A stretch of 64,000 nt of DNA, from positions 10,168,001 to 10,232,000 of the forward strand of contig NZ_CP109149.1 in the NCBI RefSeq assembly GCF_035920345.1. Reading direction: 5' to 3'. A program made the translations under genes and the position numbers. This document shows, in pieces, positions 24,937-33,506 of the stretch. How positions within the stretch are numbered: the first letter of the stretch is position 1; each line of letters begins with the position of its first letter. A model generated the notes under the pieces. That model searched no databases and was not told the DNA's origin. It worked only from the letters and a program-made list of their open reading frames with translations. This DNA comes from Nocardia vinacea. Lineage in GTDB: Bacteria; Actinomycetota; Actinomycetes; Mycobacteriales; Mycobacteriaceae.

Positions 24937-27900
24937 TTATGACGTCGAGCCGATGTCCAGGACGACGACCTCGATGTGCTTGTCAGGGAGGTGAGATCGG
25001 GCCTGCGCGCGCAGTTCCTCGGTCAATGCTTTCGCGTCCGGATACTTTTCGGGCCACGACGGCGGCCGCAGTTTAGGAGTGATCCAGTAAATGATGTAGA
25101 TGCCGTGTGTGAGGGCGGCGGGTTCCATGTACTTGCCGACGAGTTGATCGTCGATCGCGGTCGGCAACTCGGGGTTGTTGACCCGCTTGGCTTCGAAGAT
25201 TACACGGCCAAGGTCGCCCCCTCCGGAGGTGGCCGTGATGTCGATACGGGTGCCGACGCCAGCGGCACGGTGTCGAGTCACCTGTACTTCTCGATCAACG
25301 ATGATGTGCTGGAGCCGCAGGCGAAGCTCGTGGGTCAGCCAATCTGAGATTGTGTCCTCGCCTTTGGGTGAGGCGCCCTTGGTGCCGGGTTCGCCGTCCC
25401 ACACATGTCGAAAGAGAGCGCGTTCATGGATGTCGTGTTGGACCTGTTCAAGCTGTTCGAGCAGAACCGTGAGCAGTCCAGCGTTATTGCGTATCAGCCT
25501 GGCGTCGCCACTGGCCAGCAGGTCCATGAACGTGCGCGGCGGCAGTGGCTGCCAGTTCATCAGCGCCTCACGAGCGCGCGCCTGCTGCATTAGATGCTGG
25601 ATTGCCTCGCGGTCTGCCGCTGGTCGCCCTTGCCCGAGCGCGGCCAAGGAGGAGGCCATGCCACGACCGGCCATCGAATGCAGTAGAAGGGGGCGCAGCC
25701 GCCGATTCGCTGCCTCTGGAGTCCATTTATCAAAGTCGTCGCTGTGCGCAGGATCCGCACCAACAGGCATCTCGTCGAGCAGCATGCCGGTCAGTGTGAT
25801 GAGTGAGGAGTCGGATAAACGCTCGAGGTCCAGGTAGATCAGATGTTCCCTGGGGCCGTGTTGATTCTGCTCGGTGCACTGCGCCACCAGTTCGTCTGGT
25901 GCCAGCTTCGCGAGCGCGATGTAGGCCGTGGGAGGGACATCGTCCTCGCTGATCGTCGTACGGGCGACGTCGAGCGCGATGTCAGGCGCGTGGTCGATGA
26001 GCACGCTGATGGCCTCGCCGCGACGGGCTTCGGAGTGGTCGGCGTTTCGCGCTACTCGTTCCACTGCGGCGATCAGGTAGCTATCGGAGAAGTCGGCAAG
26101 TGGGTGGTGAGCGAACGAGGTGCCTTCAGCCTGGTGAATCTGTTCTCGCAGCGCTTCATCGATCGCGTCCCGTCCCGTCTGTGGCGCGGCATCGCGGATG
26201 CCTGGCAGCCCTGTTCCTAGGCTCATGTAGGTCGGTATCGCGGTGATCGCCGGGGCCCACGAGACCCAGGCAGGCGGCTCGACGACGGCCAGCAGGTCCG
26301 GACGATGTGCAAGCAGTGTCGCGAGTAGGAACACAGCAGCCCAGTCGGGCATCACGTCACTGAGAGTCCACTGGGATCGGCCCAGCCAGCCGCCGACCTC
26401 AGGCCGCCTGGTGTCGAGGTACTTCAGCCCGAGCCGCAGGAATTCCTCCTGTTCCTCGCTGGACATCGTGGACCACATCGGCCGACGGGTCAGATCCCGA
26501 TCGAGTAGAACCTCGGGATCGTCGACCTGGTCACCGGTGAGCGCCACCACGACGTTCCACCAGTCGTTGACGTCCTCGTGCGCGCGAGCGATGGCATCAC
26601 GCAGACGCGATTCGAACTCGGTCGAGGAAGGTCCCTCGTTGTTGCCTAGTTGGCGGGACCGCCAGTCGGGCCGTGAGGAGATTTCTCGAGATCCCTGGAA
26701 GCCTGCGAGTACGTCATAGGCCGGATGGTCCGTGCCGACGCCGAGAACACACTCGGCCGACTCGGCGTCGCCCACATCCCACGCGAGGTTGCTCAATGTC
26801 ACGCGAGCAGGTTTGAGTGCTTCGGGTGGGGCGGTGCGCATCCAGTCGATAATCCATCCAAGGTCTGCGGGTGTGAGAATGGCCAGGTCGAGGACCGCGA
26901 TGGAGGCGTCCTCGTGAGCACCCAGCGCGGCGACGGCCATGGCACGGCGCATGGACGGATCGTCGTCTACCTGCCATGGAAGATCCTCGCCGCTCAACCT
27001 GTATGCGAGTAACGGCTTGCTGCCCAACGCTTCTCCGATCACGGCCGCGATCGCAGGATTCCTCATGTCCCATGCCCGCCGCAGCAGCCTGCCGATCAGA
27101 TCATCGAAGGCGCTGTCACTGTGCTCGGACCGACGGTGTAGCGCCTCAGTCAAGGTGGGGACGACCTCGTCGGAGGGAACGAGCGAGGGCAGCTCGCTTA
27201 GCAACCGGGAGTAGCTGCCGATGTAGTTCAGCGTGCGTCTAGGCCGCAGTGCTGTTCGGATGCGGTCGAAGTTCGCCGCGTCGGGCAGCATCGCTGGCAT
27301 GGTCGCGGCGAGGATCTCGTCGCGGGGGTCCTCCTGCGAGTTCAGATCCAGCAGGGGCACCAACTCGGCTATGCGGTCGCGTGGCGCGACTTCGGCGAAG
27401 GCTTTCACGGCTTCCGCTCGTATCGGATCCGGCCAGCGCGGCTCGAGGGCGATTTCGAGGAGATCGTCGGCGGCCTCGAGCACGGCACACTGGCGCGCGA
27501 TGCTGCAGATCCAGAAGACGACCCAGTGATTCGACGGGTCGGCTGCAGCGTCGTGGAGCTGGGCGGCCAGGTCGGGATGAGACAGCGCAGAGGTGTCGGT
27601 ATTCCACCCTTCAGCGATCGTGCCCGTCGCAGCTCCGTGCAGCAGGGCCTCGACGAGCTGTTTGCGAACCTCGTTGTCGATCAGTTCCAGTCCGGCTGTG
27701 ATCAGCAGTTGCTTGGCGTTGTCCGTGATCAGTGTGTCGAGAACATGCGAGCCCGAAGCCAGCAACCAGCCAAGCACCTCGATCATCGGTCCGGGAACCA
27801 GACCGTTGACGTTGGCCCCGAGTAGCGAAACGAGGCGCTGTCCAGCCACGCCGCGGCGCTTGAGATACGCCGCGGCCAGGAACTCTGCGTAGGACTGATG

Positions 27901-28917
27901 GACGAAGGTCACGGTGCCCTGCCCTGCCGCCGTGAAGAGGGTGGTGCCGAGGACCTCGCGAATATCGTCGACGGTCGGCAGGTACCCCGCCAAGTCGGGT
28001 TCGGTCTGGGGCGGCACCGAACTCACCGCGAGCACGAAGGCGTCACCCGCTGCGGGCTGAGCCGATCCACTCATGGATTGCTGCGCGACAGGGCCGAGCG
28101 CGAAGTTGCCCACGCCGCAGAATATTGACACAGCGGCCAGCCGCTCAGCGATCAGACGTCGACGGTAGTCATCGAGCTTCCCGGGCGGACGGGAGGTGCT
28201 GGTCTCGGACAGCATGCCGGTGACGGCATACTGCATGGCCCCCGACCGGGTCGCGGGCAGTTGGCTCGTCCGACGCCATTGGTTCAGCAAGTTCGACGCA
28301 TGCAGAGGGTAAGTGAGCAGACGTGTCAGACGCGCGTCCTCGACCTCGGCCAAGAAGTCATCGGCGCCGGTGCCCGCCATCTCCCGGATCTCGGGCAAGT
28401 CCAGAGGAAGAAGCTCGAGCTCCTCGAACCCATGCAACGCTGCCCGCAACCCTTCTGCCAGGTCGAGCGTCCATGAACCAGGTCTGCAAGCGAACCGCCA
28501 TGCTATGCGATCGGATCCCGGACGTTGTAGCAGCCTGACCAGCGCGTACCCAAGGTCAGGTTCAACCTGGAGCGCCTCGTCGACAGCATCGATGAAGACA
28601 ACCTTCGCCGGAAGATCGGACGGCGAGGACTCGTCCGAGGGCAGGGAGCCGAGCAAGTCGGCGATGGATCGGCGACCGTCGAGCCGCAAGTCGATCGACA
28701 CACTGTCAGCTTCTCGGCCCCTGAGCTCCTCGATCAGTGTGCTCTTACCGGCGCCTCCCGGTGCGAGCAACACATAGGAACTGTGGGTGCCGATCAGAGC
28801 CTCGGTCCGTCGGGGGCGGTCGCCCGTGTACCAGTCGCGGCTCAACGTCGCAGAGTCGAGCAGCCCGTCCCTCGTGCGCGGGATGTCGCTCTTTACCGAG
28901 GCCAGCCATCGGCCCAT
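24937..28917 (-). CDS. NACHT-type STAND ATPase with C-terminal PD-(D/E)XK nuclease-like domain
   Basis: A 1,326-residue protein. Residues 45-380 are a NACHT-like ATPase: P-loop APGGAGKST (52-60), Walker B KVVFIDAVDEAL (105-116), and the winged-helix signature VTFVHQSYAEFLAAAYL. A very long helical, HEAT-like region follows to about 1,180. The last 110 residues contain GTRIDITAT (D1226), VIFEAKRV (E1242, K1244) and QLVGKY (Q1258), which fit the D-ExK-QxxxY pattern of PD-(D/E)XK nucleases. I read it as an Avs-like sensor in which the helical part detects an invader and the nuclease is the effector, here at the C terminus rather than the more usual N terminus. The start MGRWLASV is preferred over an ATG 20 codons upstream. 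It is the only gene between the 58-bp inverted repeats. Confidence 0.82.
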   Translation of the reverse strand: MGRWLASVKSDIPRTRDGLLDSATLSRDWYTGDRPRRTEALIGTHSSYVLLAPGGAGKSTLIEELRGREADSVSIDLRLDGRRSIADLLGSLPSDESSPSDLPAKVVFIDAVDEALQVEPDLGYALVRLLQRPGSDRIAWRFACRPGSWTLDLAEGLRAALHGFEELELLPLDLPEIREMAGTGADDFLAEVEDARLTRLLTYPLHASNLLNQWRRTSQLPATRSGAMQYAVTGMLSETSTSRPPGKLDDYRRRLIAERLAAVSIFCGVGNFALGPVAQQSMSGSAQPAAGDAFVLAVSSVPPQTEPDLAGYLPTVDDIREVLGTTLFTAAGQGTVTFVHQSYAEFLAAAYLKRRGVAGQRLVSLLGANVNGLVPGPMIEVLGWLLASGSHVLDTLITDNAKQLLITAGLELIDNEVRKQLVEALLHGAATGTIAEGWNTDTSALSHPDLAAQLHDAAADPSNHWVVFWICSIARQCAVLEAADDLLEIALEPRWPDPIRAEAVKAFAEVAPRDRIAELVPLLDLNSQEDPRDEILAATMPAMLPDAANFDRIRTALRPRRTLNYIGSYSRLLSELPSLVPSDEVVPTLTEALHRRSEHSDSAFDDLIGRLLRRAWDMRNPAIAAVIGEALGSKPLLAYRLSGEDLPWQVDDDPSMRRAMAVAALGAHEDASIAVLDLAILTPADLGWIIDWMRTAPPEALKPARVTLSNLAWDVGDAESAECVLGVGTDHPAYDVLAGFQGSREISSRPDWRSRQLGNNEGPSSTEFESRLRDAIARAHEDVNDWWNVVVALTGDQVDDPEVLLDRDLTRRPMWSTMSSEEQEEFLRLGLKYLDTRRPEVGGWLGRSQWTLSDVMPDWAAVFLLATLLAHRPDLLAVVEPPAWVSWAPAITAIPTYMSLGTGLPGIRDAAPQTGRDAIDEALREQIHQAEGTSFAHHPLADFSDSYLIAAVERVARNADHSEARRGEAISVLIDHAPDIALDVARTTISEDDVPPTAYIALAKLAPDELVAQCTEQNQHGPREHLIYLDLERLSDSSLITLTGMLLDEMPVGADPAHSDDFDKWTPEAANRRLRPLLLHSMAGRGMASSLAALGQGRPAADREAIQHLMQQARAREALMNWQPLPPRTFMDLLASGDARLIRNNAGLLTVLLEQLEQVQHDIHERALFRHVWDGEPGTKGASPKGEDTISDWLTHELRLRLQHIIVDREVQVTRHRAAGVGTRIDITATSGGGDLGRVIFEAKRVNNPELPTAIDDQLVGKYMEPAALTHGIYIIYWITPKLRPPSWPEKYPDAKALTEELRAQARSHLPDKHIEVVVLDIGSTS

Positions 28918-29127
28918 CACTCTGCTCCGCCCCGTCCCGTGGCTTGTCGCCTCTCCCCGGCACAGGTTCCTCGGCATCCGTCATGACAGTCGAAGCCTAG
29001 AACTCGTCGGCCTGTCGACCAAGACGCGGGTCGACGTGTCTGGCCATTCCATTGCCGGACGTTCAGATTGCCATCGCCGTTATCTGTCGGCATGCCGAAT
29101 CTGGAACGTGTTCTCCCAGCGGATCGC

Positions 29128-29166
29128 CTGCTGTCGGTGGTTCCACGGCTGGCAACGCGGCGGTCC
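29128..29166. repeat. inner part of the right ~58-bp terminal inverted repeat
   Basis: This is the inverted copy of 24679-24717 with four differences in 39 bases. It is followed at once by the 8-base target duplication CGCAACGG (29167-29174) and the left end of ISL3 copy 2. Its outer part continues on the far side of that IS at 30961-30980. The NACHT-nuclease gene therefore lies exactly between two inverted ends. Confidence 0.75.
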
Positions 29167-29174
29167 CGCAACGG

Positions 29175-30960
29175 GGTTCTGACGCGGATAGCGTGATCAG
29201 TCCGCGGGTCGGCGGATCTCTGTTGTCGAGCCGGATTCGTTGTGGCTGAGTAGTATTCGCTTCCGGAGCAGGTCCAGGTTCGATCTGCCAAAGCACTGTC
29301 TCTTGAGAGCCTTAACCTTGTTAACGGTGCCCTCGGTCGGTCCGTTGCTCCAGTTCAGGGTGAGTCCGGCTGTGACAGCGGCGAAGTCGTGCTCAAGGCC
29401 GGTGGCGAACGAATGCAGTGCGGGCAGGTCATCGGCTCGGACGCTCGCAATCCATTCCGGGAGGCGGTCGCCGCGTCGGTCGCGCATGAGGACCGCGAAC
29501 GCGCCGACGTGACGGCGGGTGGCGGCAAGTTCGGGACAGTACGCCAGAATCGTGGTGAGCTGGCGTGTTTCGGCGTCGGACAGGTTGTCCGGGTGACGGG
29601 TGATCCAGCTGGTCACCGCCCGGATATTCGGTTTCGGCGGTGGGACCACCACCGGTCGCGCCGATGGCTTGCTGGCCTGGTAGGGCCGCAGGAAGCGGTA
29701 GACGTTGTTGGGACTGCCGCGGTAGCCGAGCTCACGCAGCTCGGTGATCAAGGCGGCGACATTGGTATGTCCGGCGTTCCAGCGGGTGAGTAGATGCGGC
29801 ACGAACTGATCGATCATCCTGGCGCGAGACGTCGCGGTGGCGATGACGTCCTCAGGGTCGGCGGCCAGAGCGAACCGGCGCGCCGTCTTCCGATCGATAT
29901 CGAGTTCTCTGGCGATGGTGCGCAAGCCTTTACCCTCAGCACGCAGCCGTTGCACCGCCTCGTACCGTTCGACGGCGCGAGCACGCAATCCCGCGTATCC
30001 ATCGCCGCGATAATCTTCGGGCAGCAGTGGCGTGTTCTCGGTGGCCTCGCTCGCGACCGCTCCAGAAGAACCGTGGGCAGCAGCGCCGGGATCGCCACTG
30101 GCATTTGATGATTCGGTGAGACAACGACGGTGCGCCACCACTGTCTTTTCCACGGCTTGGCACAAGTTCTGCCACAAGTGCCACCTATCCGCGCATTGGG
30201 TGGCCTGGGGTGCGCCGCGGCGCGCTGCTTCGCTGTAGGCGCTGGCCCGGTCGCGGGTGATGATCTCGATTTCCGGATGCTGCGACAACCATGCCGCCAG
30301 CGGGTCGGCCTCACGCCCGTCGATAACGTCGACGGGTCGGTGGGTGGCCATGTCCAGCAGGATGGTGGCGTACCTGCGGGAACGTTTGACGGCGAAATCG
30401 TCGACCCCCAGCGCGGTGATCGCACCAACCGGCGGATCGGGCAGTGCGCGGATCAGCCGCAGCAGTGTATCCCGGCTGGCTGGCAACCCCAGCTGGGCCG
30501 CGAGCCGGGCACCGGCTCGTCCTGCCAGTGCCACCGCGATCCTGGTGAGCATCGCGGTCAGCTGATCGGTGCGGCGCGACCGTTTCACCGTGAGCCCGTC
30601 GACCTGTTCAGCGAAAGTCTTTGCCCGACAACCGGTATTCACGCAGAAGAACCGGCGCACCACAAGCCGCAGTACCATCTTCCGCCCGGCTACCGCCGCG
30701 TCGGCGAGCTGGCGGCGATAACGGGAATGCACACGACCAGAAAGGGTTCCGCATTCGCCGCATCGGGCCGTCGAGGTGGCAACAACAGCAGCCACGACGA
30801 CGGTGTCGGCCTCGGCTCGAACGCCCTGAACCAGCAGATCGTTCAAGTGCGGCAACAAGATTCGAACAAGATCAACGCACGCCTGCCACCTTCACCCAAG
30901 CCGAGCCGGAAGTTGCGGTGACACGCCGACCGGCAAAATCACGCTATCCGCGTCAGAACC
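29175..30960 (-). mobile_element. intact ISL3-family insertion sequence (copy 2)
   Basis: A 1,786-base element with perfect 23-base terminal inverted repeats beginning GGTTCTGACGCGGATAG. It is flanked by the 8-base direct repeats CGCAACGG at 29167-29174 and 30961-30968, the duplication size known for ISL3 elements. It carries one complete transposase gene. Clean ends and a complete gene suggest a recent insertion. Joining the two flanks recreates the right-hand inverted repeat. Confidence 0.93.
29197..30858 (-). CDS. ISL3-family transposase, complete
   Basis: A 553-residue DDE transposase. The N-terminal zinc-ribbon/HTH part has CGECGTLSGRVHSRYRR and CVNTGCRAKTF. The DDE core includes [30 protein letters not shown] and the late Glu in [20 protein letters not shown]. 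The start is a TTG matching the start in the deleted copy 1. It fills nearly the whole element between the ends. It may also act on other ISL3 ends with the same tip, but the ends of copy 1 differ after the sixth base. Confidence 0.92.
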   Translation of the reverse strand: MLPHLNDLLVQGVRAEADTVVVAAVVATSTARCGECGTLSGRVHSRYRRQLADAAVAGRKMVLRLVVRRFFCVNTGCRAKTFAEQVDGLTVKRSRRTDQLTAMLTRIAVALAGRAGARLAAQLGLPASRDTLLRLIRALPDPPVGAITALGVDDFAVKRSRRYATILLDMATHRPVDVIDGREADPLAAWLSQHPEIEIITRDRASAYSEAARRGAPQATQCADRWHLWQNLCQAVEKTVVAHRRCLTESSNASGDPGAAAHGSSGAVASEATENTPLLPEDYRGDGYAGLRARAVERYEAVQRLRAEGKGLRTIARELDIDRKTARRFALAADPEDVIATATSRARMIDQFVPHLLTRWNAGHTNVAALITELRELGYRGSPNNVYRFLRPYQASKPSARPVVVPPPKPNIRAVTSWITRHPDNLSDAETRQLTTILAYCPELAATRRHVGAFAVLMRDRRGDRLPEWIASVRADDLPALHSFATGLEHDFAAVTAGLTLNWSNGPTEGTVNKVKALKRQCFGRSNLDLLRKRILLSHNESGSTTEIRRPAD

Positions 30961-30980
30961 CGCAACGGTGGCAAACGACA
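30961..30980. repeat. outer part of the right ~58-bp inverted repeat
   Basis: Read on the minus strand this is TGTCGTTTGCCACCGTTGCG, matching 17738-17756 over 18 consecutive bases. Its first eight bases on the plus strand (30961-30968) are the target duplication of ISL3 copy 2. The TGTCG tip marks the outer border of the element that carried the NACHT-nuclease gene. The five bases outside (GCAAA) do not match those outside the left tip (CCAAG). Confidence 0.75.
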
Positions 30981-31175
30981 GCAAAGTCAGCGCGTTGTGG
31001 CTGGCGTCCCGCTCGAGAGAAGTCGGAGTCGGCTGGATTGCAATCGGGCAGGTCGTCCGGACGTCAGCTGGAAGCGCTGCTCTGAATGGTTGCTAGAACC
31101 GAAGTTGGGCGGATGAACCGCGGATGTGTCGGAGATCGCTCGCGGAGAGTTCGGGTACTGTTGGCGCGCTCGCAG

Positions 31176-31194
31176 GTGATGACGCCGTCATCAC
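31176..31194. promoter_or_regulatory. perfect palindrome GTGATGAC-N3-GTCATCAC
   Basis: Eight-base arms separated by GCC. A near-copy (GTGATGAC, CGT, GTCATCAG) lies 46 bases downstream at 31222-31240, and one half-site GTGATGAC occurs in the related block near 32495. Two similar palindromes at a fixed spacing before the att-like block suggest binding of a dimeric repressor of an integrative element. Confidence 0.6.
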
Positions 31195-31221
31195 AAGGCA
31201 TCAGAACCAGGCGCTGAGCAC

Positions 31222-31240
31222 GTGATGACCGTGTCATCAG
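31222..31240. promoter_or_regulatory. second palindrome GTGATGAC-N3-GTCATCAG
   Basis: The near-copy of the palindrome at 31176-31194, with one mismatch between arms and the same three-base spacer. Centre-to-centre distance is 46 bases. It directly precedes the block starting GTCGTGAAATGTAGTG. Confidence 0.55.
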
Positions 31241-31256
31241 CTGAGTGGTAGATTTT

Positions 31257-31390
31257 GTCGTGAAATGTAGTGACACGTCGCGAAGGTGCATTTGAGCGGC
31301 GGTGATACGCGCAGGTCAGCTCGTTGACCTGGTCGTTTCCAGTGGAGCGCAATGGGGTTCGATTCCCCCGGGGGTAGCGGTAACATATTT
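31257..31390. repeat. att-like block A (related to block B at 32.5 kb)
   Basis: It shares GTCGTGAAATGTAGTG, then CGCGAA, GTGATACG and GCGCAGGTC in the same order as 32517-32650. It ends with GGGGTTCGATTCCCC, which looks like the T-arm of a tRNA; such 3'-tRNA pieces are usual att sites of tyrosine recombinases. The rest does not fold as a whole tRNA. An integrase fragment starts 100 bases downstream. Confidence 0.5.
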
Positions 31391-31497
31391 CTTTTGGCGT
31401 AGACGGCCTTTCCGGTAGCTTGGAAGTGATTCCGCGTCATGCACGCGGTCACTGCGGCGGCTTCTCAGGCATCGTGTCTTTCGACAATCGAAAGTTA

Positions 31498-32049
31498 CGC
31501 ATGATTACACCCCGCCCACGGCCTCGGAATGACGGCACCGTTGGTTGGCAGGTTCCCTTCCATTACTACGACACCGACGGCACGCGTCGGCAGTCCTCGG
31601 AAACCTTCGATGACTTCGAATCTGCCCGGGGCTGGGCTGCACTCGTTGACCGTGTGGGTGTTGATGACGCACTCGGCAGTCTCGAAGACCAGCGTTCCGG
31701 CACCGATCGGCCGGTGTTGTTGACCGAATGGCTGACCGAATACGTGGACCGACTCGCTGCGGTTCAGGATGATGTTCGCCTCAAGTATCACTCTTACATC
31801 CGCAACGACATTGCTCCGTTTTTCGGCGCGAGCGCGCCGATCGACGCGGTCACCCGGGACAGCGATGCCGCCTGGATCGCCTACCTCAGGCAGGACAAGG
31901 GAAATTCACCGAAGACGGTCAGGAACAAGCACGCCTTCCTGTCGGCCGGTCTAGGTGCGGCCGTACAGCACCGCCCGTCGCTGCTGCCATTTAATCCGTG
32001 CGCCCAAATGAGGCTCACGCCGCAGGGAGAGGATCCGGATCAGCAATGA
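31498..32049 (+). pseudogene. N-terminal fragment of a tyrosine recombinase (phage-type integrase)
   Basis: The 183-residue frame begins MITPRPRPRNDGTVGWQVPFHYYDTDGTRRQSSETFDDF, the N-terminal arm-binding part of actinobacterial integrases. It continues with a SAM-like core-binding domain (LTEWLTEYVDRLAAVQDDVRLKYHSYIRNDIAPFFG...) and stops at about 180 residues. The catalytic domain with the Arg-His-Arg-Tyr residues is absent, both in frame and in the sequence that follows. It is therefore a dead relic of an integrated element distinct from the complete integrase at 35 kb. Confidence 0.75.
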
Positions 32050-32638
32050 CGCAATGTAGGCCATCGGCTAAAGGACCCGCCGAGCGCATGGGATGAGGAG
32101 ACCGAGACTCTCGTTGTCCAGTGGGCGCTTCAGTTCATCGACATGACTGCCGAGCCAGTCGCCATTCCCAACCGCAATCGAGTGTCCAGCAGCTTGTCGT
32201 ATGTGGTACGCGGCTCCAGGGGTAGCGGCACTGGCCGCGGGGACTGGTGTGGATTGTTGTGCTTGGTGTTCGCCACGCCGTGGCGGTGAGTGCTGTGTCA
32301 TCGATCAGCGTTTAGCTTGTGTGGCGACAACAATGCAATGGATACGTCGCCCTGCGAAGCATGTGGTTGTCCGCGGTTCGGATGCTCTTAACCGCAGTGT
32401 TGGTGGGCCTGCGGGGTTGACTCGCAGGCCGCCTACGGATGTGGACACGATGATGTTGTCATGATCAGGATTCTCGATCCATGTGTTGACCGCGTGATGA
32501 CAGCAGACGGGATTTCGGTCGTGAAATGTAGTGTGACGCCGCGAAAATGTAATTTAGTGGCAGTGATACGGATACGCGCAGGTCGAGTTGGCTGACCGCG
32601 CGTATTGTCTGGGGCCCAAGGGGTTTCGAGCCCCTGGG
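32050..32638. other. about 590 bases with no credible gene
   Basis: No protein-like frame was found after the integrase fragment stops. The last 130 bases are att-like block B. The rest is likely decayed element DNA. Confidence 0.4.
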
Positions 32639-32650
32639 TCATGTCGTGTA
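32517..32650. repeat. att-like block B
   Basis: This is the counterpart of block A, starting GTCGTGAAATGTAGTG and ending with AAGGGGTTTCGAGCCCCT, again a T-arm-like hairpin. It overlaps the last codons of the excisionase-like gene. The order recombinase, DUF2637 gene, excisionase and att on the minus strand resembles the end of an integrative element, so block B may be its attachment site. Confidence 0.5.
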
Positions 32651-33124
32651 TCGCTGGTGAGGCTTTCGGCATCGACCAAGGATCGAGGCTGAATGCCGAC
32701 TGTTCAGGGCTGGTGCATGGTCGGGGGTGACAAGTTCGGCGGCGACGGGTGGAATGCTGCGGCGAGCAGGGTGTCGTGGCTGCTCATCGTCGGTCCTGCG
32801 GCGGTATCGGATGGCGACGGCGAGTTGGGCGCCTTTTAAACGGCCTGCTTGGTTCGGTGGTTGTCGCGGGGCTGCGGGAGTGGTCGTCGAGGTGGCTGGG
32901 CGGCTGGTGGCTTCGATGGCAGCGGCGATGTCGTCGGCGGTGAGGAACCAGGAGCGGCCGGCCTTGTGTCCCGGGAAGCAGCCGGTCTTGAGTTGCTCGA
33001 TATACCAGCGTTCTGACTTGCCCAGCGCGCGTGCACCAACTGAGACCGGGTAGGTCGCCTCGTGCGGACCACCGGGCGCAAGCTGCTCGAACTCGGACAG
33101 CGAGGTAGTCGAATTGTCGCTCAC
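32639..33124 (-). CDS. excisionase-like helix-turn-helix protein
   Basis: The core YPVSVGARALGKSERWYIEQLKTGCFPGHKAGRSWFLTADDIAAAIEA is a winged helix of the MerR/excisionase type, the usual Xis partner of tyrosine recombinases. The start is set at GTG with GAGAGGG six bases upstream; ATG and TTG codons lie just before. After the domain the protein continues with a basic, low-complexity tail to 161 residues, longer than typical Xis proteins (60-90), and its end runs into the att-like block. It probably steers excision by the integrase encoded further upstream on the same strand. Confidence 0.7.
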   Translation of the reverse strand: MSDNSTTSLSEFEQLAPGGPHEATYPVSVGARALGKSERWYIEQLKTGCFPGHKAGRSWFLTADDIAAAIEATSRPATSTTTPAAPRQPPNQAGRLKGAQLAVAIRYRRRTDDEQPRHPARRSIPPVAAELVTPDHAPALNSRHSASILGRCRKPHQRYTT

Positions 33125-33331
33125 CATCAACCCTCTCGTTCGGTGGGTCGGTCATGGCGATGCCAGCCCATGGACATGTCGGCATCGGAGGTGGGAGTCG
33201 ATTCTATGGTGGCCGCGGATCTCACTCCTTTCTGCGGCCCAGGTTATCGCCGACCGGCTGCCCTGGGTGCGTGCCGAACATGCTCGCCCTCGTCGCCTGA
33301 CCGCACACGCCGCTACACATCCACCGACCGA

Positions 33332-33380
33332 AATCCATTCCATTCGATTCCCCGTGAAACGGAATGCAATGGAATGGATT
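33332..33380. repeat. inverted and direct repeats, AT-rich
   Basis: AATCCATTCCATT (33332-33344) and AATGGAATGGATT (33368-33380) form perfect 13-base arms around a 23-base spacer that contains a smaller ATTCC/GGAAT pairing. GAAACGGAAT occurs twice, 25 bases apart (33356, 33381). The low GC content stands out. It could be a replication origin, a transfer origin or an operator for the flanking element genes. Confidence 0.5.
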
Positions 33381-33396
33381 GAAACGGAATCCGCGA

Positions 33397-33506
33397 TGTC
33401 GAACGCCGTCACCACTGACACCGCGGCCGAGCCCGGTCAGTGCCAATTGCCCGGCTGTACCTCGATTACTACGGCTCGGCAGTCGGGTCAGCGGCGGTGG
33501 CGATAG
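33397..33506 (+). pseudogene. possible truncated start of a Cys-containing element protein
   Basis: The frame MSNAVTTDTAAEPGQCQLPG followed by CTSI resembles the N-terminus (CxLPGC) of long zinc-ribbon/coiled-coil proteins common on actinobacterial plasmids and integrative elements. It ends after 36 residues, and the DUF2637 gene on the other strand overlaps its end. It is likely a remnant; evidence is weak. Confidence 0.3.

Larger units (their letters stand above)
30981..31497. other. regulatory/att-like region without a gene
   Basis: No credible coding sequence. The region holds two palindromic operators and an att-like block listed separately, and leads into a truncated integrase gene on the plus strand. 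Confidence 0.45.

Noticed and set aside
17733..30985. Target-site duplication outside the 58-bp inverted repeats
   Set aside because: The five bases outside the tips are CCAAG and GCAAA, which do not match, so no duplication can be claimed for the outer element.
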